This document shows positions 25,201-31,646 of a stretch of DNA of 37,453 nt, piece after piece. The position numbers and the translations under genes are program-made. Position 1 is the first letter of the stretch. Each line of letters begins with the position of its first letter. Under the pieces are notes generated by a model. It saw nothing but the letters and a program-made list of their open reading frames with translations, did not search any database and was not told the DNA's origin. Source of the stretch: JAJTHJ01 sp046316025 (GTDB taxonomy: Bacteria > Pseudomonadota > Gammaproteobacteria > Burkholderiales > Burkholderiaceae_F); the NCBI GenBank assembly GCA_046316025.1, contig JBKCXU010000074.1, positions 1 to 37,453 of the forward strand, read 5' to 3'.

Positions 25201-25477
25201 TTCGTTCGCCTTCATCCTGGGCGTGGTGCCGCTGGCGATCGCCACCGGCGCTTCGGCCAACAGCCGGCACTCGATCGGCACCGGTGTCATCGGCGGCACG
25301 CTGGCGGCCACCGTGATCGCGATTTTCTTCATCCCGATGTTCTACTGGGCGTTGTCCACGTTGTCGGAGAAGTTCTTCGGCAAGCCGAAGCCCGCGGCAC
25401 CGGCGGCACCCGCCAATCCGCCCGTCGGCGGCGCCCCGACGCAGAGCGCCCCGCATGCGCCGCGCGAGGGGGACTGA
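22277..25477 (+). CDS. RND multidrug efflux pump, inner-membrane subunit (HAE1, AcrB/MexB-like)
   Basis: A 1066-residue proton-driven trimeric pump with the expected layout: TM1 at 10-30, a porter domain, TM2-6 around 340-500, a second porter/docking domain and TM7-12 to about 1040. The proton-relay pair Asp409-Asp410 is in GIVVDDAIVVVEN and the TM10 Lys is in AAKNAILIVEFA. Other markers are PQITPIQIQVSATYPGA near the N-terminus and FVPQEDQGYIF after TM7. Length is typical of HAE1. A Pro/Ala-rich C-terminal tail follows the last helix. The outer-membrane gene starts two bases after its stop. Confidence 0.96.
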   Translation: MFSHFFIDRPIFSTVLALVISIAGLVAMVQLPIAQYPQITPIQIQVSATYPGANAELVAQNVGAPIEQQVNGATNMLYMSSTSSSTGNYTLTVYFTIDTDPELAQVDVQNRVSQAMAQLPQSVQAQGVNVAQKSSTFLMVLAFYSPDGTLDPNYVANFTNVQILGTINRIPGANQASVFGVPEYAMRIWLKPDRMAQLGLSATDVANAVTQQNQQFAVGRIGQAPTPYPVQQTFPVTTPTITEPAQFEDMILRADKQGAAIVRLGDVARAELGAQSYSLRTSYQGQPATLIAVYQQPGSNAIDVSKQVRATLADLSKTFPPGLKYEVALDTTKFVQASIDEVIKTFFEAVVLVVLVVFIFLHSLRLTIIPTLAVPVSILGALVGMLLLGFSINMLTLFGMILAIGIVVDDAIVVVENTERNMVEFGLDPKAAAKRAMDEVSGPVVAIVLVLNAVFIPVAFLGGITGALYKQFAVTIAISVVFSGIVALTLSPALAAILIQAKHGPKKGFFGWFDRTFERIAGGYVSGVKWLTRRWLVGLALFAVVVGGAAWLFKALPTAFVPQEDQGYIFTVYFLPDAASLDRTHEVGAKAKAILREHPAVANVTQVDGFSLIDSQMKTNFGLLFVALKDYEERKSPELSADALIAKAQREFYPIQGGAVVPINPPAIPGLGVTAGFQIWIEQQGGGNYEQLGELVQKIMAEARKRPELANINSTIRTEGRQLLADVDRAKAEVLGVPVQDVYSTLQTMFGSLYVGQFPKDSRLYQVVLQAEPAYRMTPEDIGRFYVRNKDNKMVPLSGLVNTRYVSGPDLVTRFNNYPAIAINGAAAPGVSSGQSLAAMREVVEQTLPFGYGYSWSGEAREEVSSGSTSIIAFAFGLIFVFLILAAQYESWSLPFSVMLAVPFAILGALVAIALRGIPNDIYFQIGLLTLIGLAAKNAILIVEFAVEKNRKEGLSFFDAAAEAARLRLRPIVMTSFAFILGVVPLAIATGASANSRHSIGTGVIGGTLAATVIAIFFIPMFYWALSTLSEKFFGKPKPAAPAAPANPPVGGAPTQSAPHAPREGD

Positions 25478-25479
25478 CC

Positions 25480-27048
25480 ATGCCGCGCCGCTCCCTCAAA
25501 ATGGCACCGTCATTCCCGCGCAAGCGGGAATCCAGTGTCGTTCGCGGCAGCCGCTGGGTTCCCGCTTTCGCGGGAACGACGAAGGCTGTGGCCGCATCAC
25601 TCGCCGCCGCATTCCTCTCCGGCTGCCTGGTCGGCCCCGACTACAAGCGGCCCGAAGTGTCGGTGCCAGCCACGCTGGGCGCGCTGCCGCCCGACGCCGC
25701 GCAGACCGCCGACACAGAGTGGTGGAAGCAGTTCGACGACCCGGTGCTCGACCGCCTGATCGCCGAGGCGCTCGCCAACAACAAAGACCTGCGGATTGCC
25801 GCCGCCAACGTCGAGCAGGCCGCCGGTCTGCTGGAGCAGACGCGCTCGCCGCTATTCCCGCAGATCGACTACACCGCCAACGGCGGGCGTTACCGCTACT
25901 CGCAGCAAAGCACGGGCGCCGCGCTCGCGGTCAACCCGAGCAACGCCTACAACGTGTTGGCCGGCGCGAGCTGGGAGCTCGACCTGTGGGGCCGCATCCG
26001 CCGGCTGTCCGAATCCGCGCAGGCGCAACTGCTGGCCACCGAGGAAGCGCGCCGCGGCGTGGTGCTGACACTGGTCGCGCAGGTGGCGACGAGCTACGTG
26101 CAACTGCGCGCACTCGACGAGCAACTGGTGGTGGCGCTGCGCACACTGGAGACCTACAAGGAATCGCTGCGGATCGTGCAGGACAAGTTCCAGTTCGGCC
26201 AGGTGTCGAAGATGAACGTGGCGCAGGTGCAGTCGCAGGTCGAAACCGCGCAGGCGCGCATCCCGCAACTGCGCAGCCAGATCAAGCAGACCGAAAACGC
26301 ACTGGCCATTTTGCTCGGCCGCAACCCCGGCACGATCCCGCGCGGCAAGTCGGTGCTGGCGCTGACGCTGCCCGCGGTGCCGGCCGGCGTGCCCTCGCAA
26401 TTGCTCGAACGCCGGCCCGACCTGGCGCAGGCCGAGCAGCAACTGATCGCCGCCAACGCGCAGATTGGCGCGGCCAAGGCGCAGTACTTCCCGACGATTT
26501 CGCTCACCGGCGCGCTCGGCAGCGCCAGTACGGCGCTGGGCGATCTCTTCACCGGGCCGGCGGCGACGTGGAACTACGCCGGTTCCATCGTCGGGCCGAT
26601 CTTCACCGCCGGCGCGATCTCCGGCCAGGTAGCGCAGGCCCAAGCCAGCCAGCGCGCCGCGCTCGCCGCCTACGAGCGCGCGGTGCAAAACGCCTTTGCC
26701 GACGTCGATCTGGCACTCAGCAACCGCGTGGACCTCGCCGAGCAACTGGCCGCGCAAAAGCGGCTGGTGGCCGCGCTGCGCGAATACTCCGAACTGGCGC
26801 GGCTGCTGTGGGACGGCGGCTACGCGCCGTACTCGACGGTGTTGCAGGCCGAGCAGGAGCTCTTCCCCGAGGAGCTGAACCTCGCCGCCACGCAGGGGCA
26901 GATGTTCGCCTCGCTGGTGGCGATTTACCGCGCGCTGGGCGGCGGCTGGGTCGATCTGGCCGCGCAGTCCGCGCCCGCGCCGCAGCCGGGCGGCGGGTTG
27001 TTTGCGCCGCAGTTGCCGGCGGCGAAGAGCGCGGCCGCCCAACCCTGA
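25480..27048 (+). CDS. Outer-membrane efflux lipoprotein (OprM/NodT) with repeat-derived N-terminus
   Basis: A 522-residue trimeric outer-membrane channel for the RND pump. The mature part is ordinary: lipobox FLSGC (Cys49), LVGPDYKRPEVSVP, WWKQFDDPVLDRLIAEAL, ASWELDLWGRIRRLSES and LLERRPDLAQAEQQLIAANAQIG. The first 35 residues are not: from 25508 to 25581 the DNA is a dRS3-like repeat pair, translated as SFPRKRESSVVRGS and RWVPAFAGTTK ahead of the hydrophobic core AVAASLAAAF. No in-frame ATG lies between the repeat and the core; GTG 25588 would give a leader without positive charge. The long ATG 25480 start is therefore likeliest, giving an extended basic n-region. Confidence 0.93.
   Translation: MPRRSLKMAPSFPRKRESSVVRGSRWVPAFAGTTKAVAASLAAAFLSGCLVGPDYKRPEVSVPATLGALPPDAAQTADTEWWKQFDDPVLDRLIAEALANNKDLRIAAANVEQAAGLLEQTRSPLFPQIDYTANGGRYRYSQQSTGAALAVNPSNAYNVLAGASWELDLWGRIRRLSESAQAQLLATEEARRGVVLTLVAQVATSYVQLRALDEQLVVALRTLETYKESLRIVQDKFQFGQVSKMNVAQVQSQVETAQARIPQLRSQIKQTENALAILLGRNPGTIPRGKSVLALTLPAVPAGVPSQLLERRPDLAQAEQQLIAANAQIGAAKAQYFPTISLTGALGSASTALGDLFTGPAATWNYAGSIVGPIFTAGAISGQVAQAQASQRAALAAYERAVQNAFADVDLALSNRVDLAEQLAAQKRLVAALREYSELARLLWDGGYAPYSTVLQAEQELFPEELNLAATQGQMFASLVAIYRALGGGWVDLAAQSAPAPQPGGGLFAPQLPAAKSAAAQP
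25508..25581. repeat. dRS3-like palindrome pair inside the OprM-type gene
   Basis: The left half contains ATTCCC-N8-GGGAAT and the right half contains TTCCC-N8-GGGAA. The outer ends CGTCATTCCCGCG and CGCGGGAACGACG are inverted. It is related to copies at 27596, 32461 and 35115. It is in frame and free of stops within the coding sequence for the signal peptide region. Confidence 0.9.
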
Positions 27049-27087
27049 GCGCCCGGTCGGCGCGCAGCGTGCTGCGCGCTGCCTCGA

Positions 27088-27366
27088 TCAGCCTGCTTGC
27101 AGCACGACTTCCGGGTTGCGCACAGCGATCTTGAGCAAGGTGCGCGCGGCACCGGACGGCTCGCGCCGACCCTGCTCCCAGTCATGCAACGTGCGCACCG
27201 AGACGCCGGGGAGCTTGGCAAAGTCCTGCTGCGACAACCCGACCCGCGCACGCGCTTGCGCGGCCGGGGGCGCGCTCACCGCGGTCGCGCGCGCCACCCG
27301 GCCGCGCTTTATCTGTCGCACCGATGCCAGCAGATCGCGCTGAAACTTGCGCATTTCCTTGTCCAT
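27088..27366 (-). CDS. HTH (Xre/HigA-type) antitoxin-like regulator without toxin
   Basis: A 92-residue protein with the C-terminal helix-turn-helix VGLSQQDFAKLPGVSVRTLHDWEQGRREPSGAARTLLKIAVRNPEVV and an N-terminal arm MRKFQRDLLASVRQIKRG. It resembles NadS/HigA-type antitoxins that follow a RelE/HigB-like toxin gene. AGAGGTCGAGG precedes ATG 27366. Upstream on its own strand no toxin frame is present; instead a DUF1214 fragment lies there in the opposite orientation. It converges on the OprM-type gene with a 39-base gap. Toxin loss is inferred. Confidence 0.75.
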   Translation of the reverse strand: MDKEMRKFQRDLLASVRQIKRGRVARATAVSAPPAAQARARVGLSQQDFAKLPGVSVRTLHDWEQGRREPSGAARTLLKIAVRNPEVVLQAG

Positions 27367-27420
27367 CCTCGACCTCTTCTTTCGGTTGGGCGATAAACGT
27401 CGACGCCAGGGCGTCGAACT

Positions 27421-27546
27421 TGGCACTGGCTGCCGGCGCCCAAGGACGGCTTCATCCTGATGATGCGTCTGTACTGGCCGAAGGAGAAGCCGCCCTCGAT
27501 CCTCGACGGCAGGTGGAAGGTGCCGCAGGTCAGGGAAGCGTCGTAA
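27421..27546 (+). pseudogene. C-terminal fragment of a DUF1214-domain protein
   Basis: The plus strand reads WHWLPAPKDGFILMMRLYWP, then KEKPPSILDGRWKVPQVREAS and a stop at 27544-27546. This is the recognisable C-terminal end of DUF1254/DUF1214 proteins (NWLPAPxGxFxxxLRLYWP...LDGxWxPPxV). Upstream of 27421 the frame no longer resembles the family and has no suitable start. About 41 codons of an originally 400-residue-class gene remain. Confidence 0.75.
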
Positions 27547-27566
27547 CGCCGCGCAGCTCACCTGTA

Positions 27567-27702
27567 ATTCCTCTTCCAGACCAAGCGGGCAATTTCGTCG
27601 TTCCCGCGTAAGCGGGAACCCAGCCGGTCTCGCTGCGAAGTTGGATTCCCGCTTGCGCGGGAATGACGTGCCTTTGTTGTCGGATTGAAGTGGAAATGGA
27701 AT
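27567..27702. repeat. 136-bp repeat (MITE-like), copy A
   Basis: By eye it is about 97% identical to 32432-32567 (four differences seen), in the same orientation. The ends ATTCC... and ...GGAAT are inverted (ATTCCTCTTCC against ATTCCATTTCCACTTC). A dRS3-like pair (27596-27668) forms its centre. It has no coding capacity. Confidence 0.88.
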
Positions 27703-27716
27703 AACAACCGGATCAT

Positions 27717-27733
27717 CCCGCCTGATCGGCGGG
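27717..27733 (-). terminator. GC hairpin directly after the small C39-partner gene
   Basis: CCCGCC/GGCGGG pairing around a short loop lies one base past the stop codon at 27735 on the minus strand. No T-run follows, so it may be an RNA-end stabiliser rather than an intrinsic terminator. Confidence 0.4.
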
Positions 27734-27734
27734 T

Positions 27735-28211
27735 TCATCCGCCACCACGCCCCCAACTCGGCTGCGCAAAGGCCTGGCCGGCTTGCGTGACATAGACCTG
27801 CCCTTCCGCGTGCTCGACGACCCACAGGGGCATGAAGCTGCTGTAACTCTCCCGGCAGGGGCGCCAGCCCAGCGCGGGCGGCTGCCAGCGGCGTTGCTGC
27901 GGGAAGGCGGCTTGCGCCAGAGCGAGCGCCTCGGCGGCCGGCAACAATTGCAAAACCTCGCGGCCGGATACCGCGGCCACCGATTCGATCGCCAGCGTGT
28001 CCGCGTCCATTTGTACGAGTCCGTGCCGCCGGAGCGCGTCGCACAGCGGAACCAGAAGGTAGTGGCCGCCGCGATCCAGGCGCTCCACGCGCACCGGCGC
28101 GCCGACCTGCGGCAGCGGCGCGCCGGGCGGCAGTGGATAGTGCGCGCCATACGCGGCGCGCGCGGCGCGCGCGACCGGCGCCTCGACCGGTGCCGCGCCG
28201 CTTACGGCCAT
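27735..28211 (-). CDS. Stand-alone copy of the C39-peptidase C-terminal domain
   Basis: A 158-residue protein of no recognised family. Its body matches the C-terminal part of the neighbouring peptidase: VRVERLDRGGHYLLVPLCDA with GLVQMDADTLAIESV against LVQRLDAEGSFYYLLPSLAN with GYAQMDARFGSLESL, and WRPCRESYSSFMPLW against WRPCRQSFSPHLPFW. The Cys in WRPCR is shared. Its ATG lies one base after the peptidase's TGA, so translation is probably coupled. No signal peptide is seen. It could be an inhibitor, chaperone or immunity-type partner; all are inferences. Confidence 0.7.
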   Translation of the reverse strand: MAVSGAAPVEAPVARAARAAYGAHYPLPPGAPLPQVGAPVRVERLDRGGHYLLVPLCDALRRHGLVQMDADTLAIESVAAVSGREVLQLLPAAEALALAQAAFPQQRRWQPPALGWRPCRESYSSFMPLWVVEHAEGQVYVTQAGQAFAQPSWGRGGG

Positions 28212-28212
28212 C

Positions 28213-29385
28213 TCAGATGCCGCGGCCGTCGAGCGTCAGTTGCGCGAACAGCGGCCCATCGATGCGTTGGTAGAAGGTGAACGGCCCGGCGACGATGCGC
28301 CAGAACGGCAGATGCGGCGAGAACGATTGCCGGCACGGCCGCCAGACCAGTTGCTTGTCGACGCGGAACTCGCCGCGGCGGAGCAAGACCCGCCCCTTGT
28401 CGCGCGGCAACTCGACGCGCTGCCCGACCAGCTGCGACTCGATCTTGCGCGGATCGCTCTCCAGCGGCTTGGCCGCGCGCTTGAGCGTGAACAGGCTTTC
28501 GAGGCTGCCGAAACGGGCATCCATTTGCGCGTACCCGAGCACGCGCGAGTTTGCCAGCGACGGCAGCAGGTAATAGAAGCTGCCCTCCGCATCGAGCCGC
28601 TGCACCAGCAGCGGCGCGCCGAACTTGCCGCGCGCCACCCGCGCCGTCGACTTGGTTCGGTTCAGCGCAAAGCGCTCCAGTTCCTTGCCGACGACGTCGA
28701 CAATCTGGCGCGGCTCGACCAATTGGCGTCCCTCGAAGTAACGCACCGGCGCGAGTTGGCGCGGCGCTGCGATCTTCGGTTCGGACGGGTCGCACACACT
28801 CAGGTACTGCAGCGAGCCGTCGCCGCTGTCGTATTTGCAGCCGGTGAAGTACGTGCTCTGCCAGGCGCTGTAGCTCACCCATTGGTTCTCGACCCCGTGG
28901 CTGCCGCCGGAGCCGCAGATGTCGCCAACCGCGTGCGGTTCGTTGTTCTCGTGTACGGGATTGTTGACCCAGAAGCCCTGGATCGCATAGGCCCCGGTGG
29001 CCGGGTTGACGTCGGTTTGTACGCCGCATACGACGATCCAGTGCGCGCAGCCGTAGACCAGCACGATCGGCGATACGCCGTAGTGCTGCAGCGTATAGAC
29101 GAGCTTTTGCGAGCCTTCGGTTTCGGTCGGCTTACGGTAGACGACGAACGTGTTGGAGAAGCTCGCCGGCTTGCGGTGGACCATCGTATAGCGAACGCCC
29201 TCCGGATCCGAATACCACCCGCCCTGGGCGTTGTGGTTGTGGTTGGAGTCGTATAAGTCGTCCTGATCGAGGCTTGCGTGGCCGACGCCGATCTCGGCCA
29301 GGACCATCATGGCGCAGGCCGCGCCGCAGTAGTAGCCGGTGTCCTGGGTGTGGTACTTGCATCCCGTGTTCTTGATCCATGGCAT
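28213..29385 (-). CDS. C39/papain-like cysteine peptidase with novel C-terminal domain
   Basis: A 390-residue protein. The N-terminal ~180 residues have the C39-type papain fold markers: oxyanion Gln14 six residues before nucleophile Cys20 (QDTGYYCGAACAMMVLAEIG), His115 in GCAHWIVVCGV, and Asn141/Asn142 in GFWVNNPV. C39 domains normally process leader peptides and are fused to ABC transporters; here there is no transporter and no signal peptide. Residues ~205-390 form an unrecognised domain with LLVQRLDAEGSFYYLLPSL and WRPCRQSFSPHLPFW, repeated in the next gene. GGGAGG lies 7 bases before ATG 29385. Confidence 0.78.
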   Translation of the reverse strand: MPWIKNTGCKYHTQDTGYYCGAACAMMVLAEIGVGHASLDQDDLYDSNHNHNAQGGWYSDPEGVRYTMVHRKPASFSNTFVVYRKPTETEGSQKLVYTLQHYGVSPIVLVYGCAHWIVVCGVQTDVNPATGAYAIQGFWVNNPVHENNEPHAVGDICGSGGSHGVENQWVSYSAWQSTYFTGCKYDSGDGSLQYLSVCDPSEPKIAAPRQLAPVRYFEGRQLVEPRQIVDVVGKELERFALNRTKSTARVARGKFGAPLLVQRLDAEGSFYYLLPSLANSRVLGYAQMDARFGSLESLFTLKRAAKPLESDPRKIESQLVGQRVELPRDKGRVLLRRGEFRVDKQLVWRPCRQSFSPHLPFWRIVAGPFTFYQRIDGPLFAQLTLDGRGI

Positions 29386-29701
29386 GACAGACCTCCCTTG
29401 CGTGCTGCTGAGTGTGGAAGCGTCTGTGCGTACGGCGCGCAGGCGCTCCGTTCGTGTCGCCTGCTGCACGGGGCGTCCGCCGAGGGCGGCGCGGGATGGG
29501 CGCACTGGCGCGCCTGCTTTGCTTTGGCCGCGCCAGATGTGCGGCCCACGCTGCGCTGTCGGATCGACGAACGAGACCGGAACGGCAGCGACGCAGGCAT
29601 GCTATCGCGTCGGCGGCGCGATGCGCATTGCACCTGCCAGTTTGCGCAGGCGAATCGGCGTTTCGTACCGTCAACGGGCGATGGCCGGCTCCATCGCCAG
29701 T
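29386..29701. other. Gene-free gap upstream of the peptidase gene
   Basis: About 316 bases. No convincing coding sequence, RNA gene or sigma-70 promoter was seen. A TTGACG on the minus strand near 29668 has no matching -10 box at the right distance. The promoter of the peptidase operon should lie here. Confidence 0.4.
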
Positions 29702-29718
29702 GGCGGGCGGGGCCCGCC
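29702..29718 (-). terminator. Perfect 7-bp GC hairpin after the SulP gene
   Basis: GGCGGGC-GGG-GCCCGCC lies immediately past the SulP stop codon (minus strand). No T-run follows. Its position suggests the 3' end of the long minus-strand transcript. Confidence 0.45.
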
Positions 29719-30858
29719 TCAGCGCTTCCGTGCCGCGGCGATCGCCTCGTGCAACGTGAGGAAGATCGCGTCGGCCCCCAACGCAGCGACGATGCCGTGC
29801 CGCTGCATGTCGCTGCGCAGCGCGGGGCCGACGCGGCCGAACAGCGGGCGCACGCCGCGGGCGCGCAGATCGTCGAGCAGTTCGCGCAGCGCGCGGGCGG
29901 CCGAGTAGTCCAGATCGGCGACCGCGCTGGCATCGACGACGACGCAGCGCACGGGCGCGGGCGCGCCGTCGACCAGCGCGCGCAACTCGCCGGTAAAGCG
30001 CTGGTCGTTGGCATAGAACAGATCGGCGCCAAAGCGGTAGACGATCAGCCCCGGTTCGCTCTGCACCCCCGGCGTGGCGGGCTGCGGCTGGTTGCGCCCG
30101 GCGGCGACGCGCACCAGTACGGCGGTATGCGGCAGGTAGCTGTGCCGCACGTGCCGCAGCAGCGACAGCGCTACCGCCAGCAGCGCGCCCTGCTCGACAC
30201 CGACCATCGCCACCGTCGCCGCCGTCACCAGCGCCAGCGTGAACTCGCCGGGGCTTTCGCGCCGGACTTCGCGCAGGTCGCGCTGGTCGATCAGGCCCAG
30301 CCCGATGGTGAACACGATCGCCGCCAGCACCGCGTGCGGCAGGTATTGCAAGGGCCCGGTGGCGAACAGCAATACCAGCACGATCACGGCGGCCAGCGTC
30401 AACTGAGCCCACTGGCTGGCGGCGCCGGCTCGCTCGGCCACCGCCGTCTGCGTCGGGCTGCCGTTGACGACGAAGGCGCCGCTCACCGCCGCGGCGGCGT
30501 TGGCCGCGGACAGACCGAGCAGGTCGGCGTTGGTGTCGTCGTCCTCGCGGTAGCGCAACGCGCTGGCGCGCGGCGCGAGCGGGGCGAGCGCACTGGCGAA
30601 AATCGCCGCGGTGGCCGAGTCCGCCGCCACCACCAGATGGCGCGACGAGGCCAGCCCCGCAAAAGCAATGGCCGGCAGCAGCGCGGTGTACAGCCCCGCG
30701 ACCACCGGGGTGCCGGCAATCCGCGTGTAGCCCAGCAATTGCGGAATGTTGACCGCGGCCAGCGACACCCCGGCCAGCGCGTCGCGCAGCAGGCGGCGCG
30801 GCTAGAGCGGGCGCAGCGCGCGCGCCAACGCTGGTCGCGGCCGTGCGGCCGGCGTCAT
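29719..30858 (-). pseudogene. SulP-family anion transporter with STAS domain, amber codon and internal deletion
   Basis: The natural start is ATG 30858, overlapping the upstream gene's TGA (ATGA). Codon 19 is TAG (30802-30804); the same frame then continues PRRLLRDALAGVSLAAVNIPQLLGYTRIAG, the usual SulP N-terminus, to the STAS domain (LIVYRFGADLFYANDQRF...VVVDASAVADLDYSA). After LAPLAPRASA the sequence jumps to LRYREDDDTNADLLGLSAAN, which in full SulP proteins comes about 180 residues later, so several transmembrane helices are missing. A GTG at 30768 could start a 349-residue product, still lacking the core helices. It is the last gene of the minus-strand run. It is most likely inactive, unless the amber codon and gap are sequence errors. 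Confidence 0.8.
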
Positions 30859-31643
30859 CCGGCGGCGGTCAACTGCGCGGCGATCGCGTCGGCCAGCAAT
30901 TGGTCGATCACGACCACCTGCGAGGCGCCGGCGCGCCGCAGCAGATCGGCGCGGCGCGCGTCCTCGGCGCAGGCGACCACGCGCAACGCGGGGTTGCCGC
31001 TGTGCGCCATCAGCGTGATCGCCACATTGCGATCCATGTCGCTGGTGGCGACGATCAACGCGGCCGCGCGGTCGGTGCCGGCGCGCAGCAGCGTGCCCTC
31101 GTCGATGCCGGCATCGCCCTTGACCACCAGCAGGCCGTGCTCGGCGGCGAGCGCGGCGGCGTCTTCGTTGCGGTCGATCACCACCAGCGGCTGGCCGGCC
31201 TGGCGCAGGCGCTCGGCCAGCACGCGGCCAACGCCGACATAGCCGATCACCACCGTGTGGCCGTGCAGTCGGTCAAGGGCTTTTTCCATTCTGCGATTCT
31301 CCCGATACGCCACTACGGCAGGGTCGGACAACAGCCCCGTCATCTGCGCCACGGCGTAGGCGCCGATCATCGCCACGCCGATCATCACGAACATCACGAA
31401 CAACTTCTGGTAGCGATCGAACGGCGAAAAGTCGCCGAGCGTGGTGATCAGGTTCAGCGCGTTCCACAGCCCCTGCAGAAGCTTCAACTCCGCGGCCTCG
31501 GTGCCGTTGTCGAGCAGCGCTAATCCGACCGCACAGAGCAGCACGACCAGCAACAGCAAGCCGAGGACGTGCTGCCCGCGTCGCCGCCAGTCAGCCAGCC
31601 GCAGCTTGCCCAGCCGCGGCTCGATCACGCGGTAGATCGGCAT
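30855..31643 (-). CDS. Two-helix ion channel with TrkA-N (RCK) domain
   Basis: A 262-residue protein with TM1 about 25-45, pore loop and filter about 58-75, TM2 about 82-105, then a Rossmann-type RCK domain (HTVVIGYVGVGRVLAERLRQAG with GxGxxG, VVIDRNED). It has the general layout of ligand-gated K+ channels. The filter reads TTLGDFSP (67-74) instead of TVGYGD; it resembles the NaK-type TVGDGNFSP with two residues missing, so ion selectivity is uncertain. It starts 3 bases after the glucokinase stop, and its TGA overlaps the SulP start. Confidence 0.85.
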   Translation of the reverse strand: MPIYRVIEPRLGKLRLADWRRRGQHVLGLLLLVVLLCAVGLALLDNGTEAAELKLLQGLWNALNLITTLGDFSPFDRYQKLFVMFVMIGVAMIGAYAVAQMTGLLSDPAVVAYRENRRMEKALDRLHGHTVVIGYVGVGRVLAERLRQAGQPLVVIDRNEDAAALAAEHGLLVVKGDAGIDEGTLLRAGTDRAAALIVATSDMDRNVAITLMAHSGNPALRVVACAEDARRADLLRRAGASQVVVIDQLLADAIAAQLTAAG

Positions 31644-31646
31644 CGC

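Noticed and set aside
23465..25456. 663-residue minus-strand frame opposite the RND pump gene
   Set aside because: Arg/His/Ala-rich shadow of a well-conserved pump; no motifs or ribosome site.
29386..29718. Possible small gene or promoter in the gap upstream of the peptidase gene
   Set aside because: Open frames here are short Arg-rich shadows without ribosome sites; TTGACG near 29668 has no matching -10 box.
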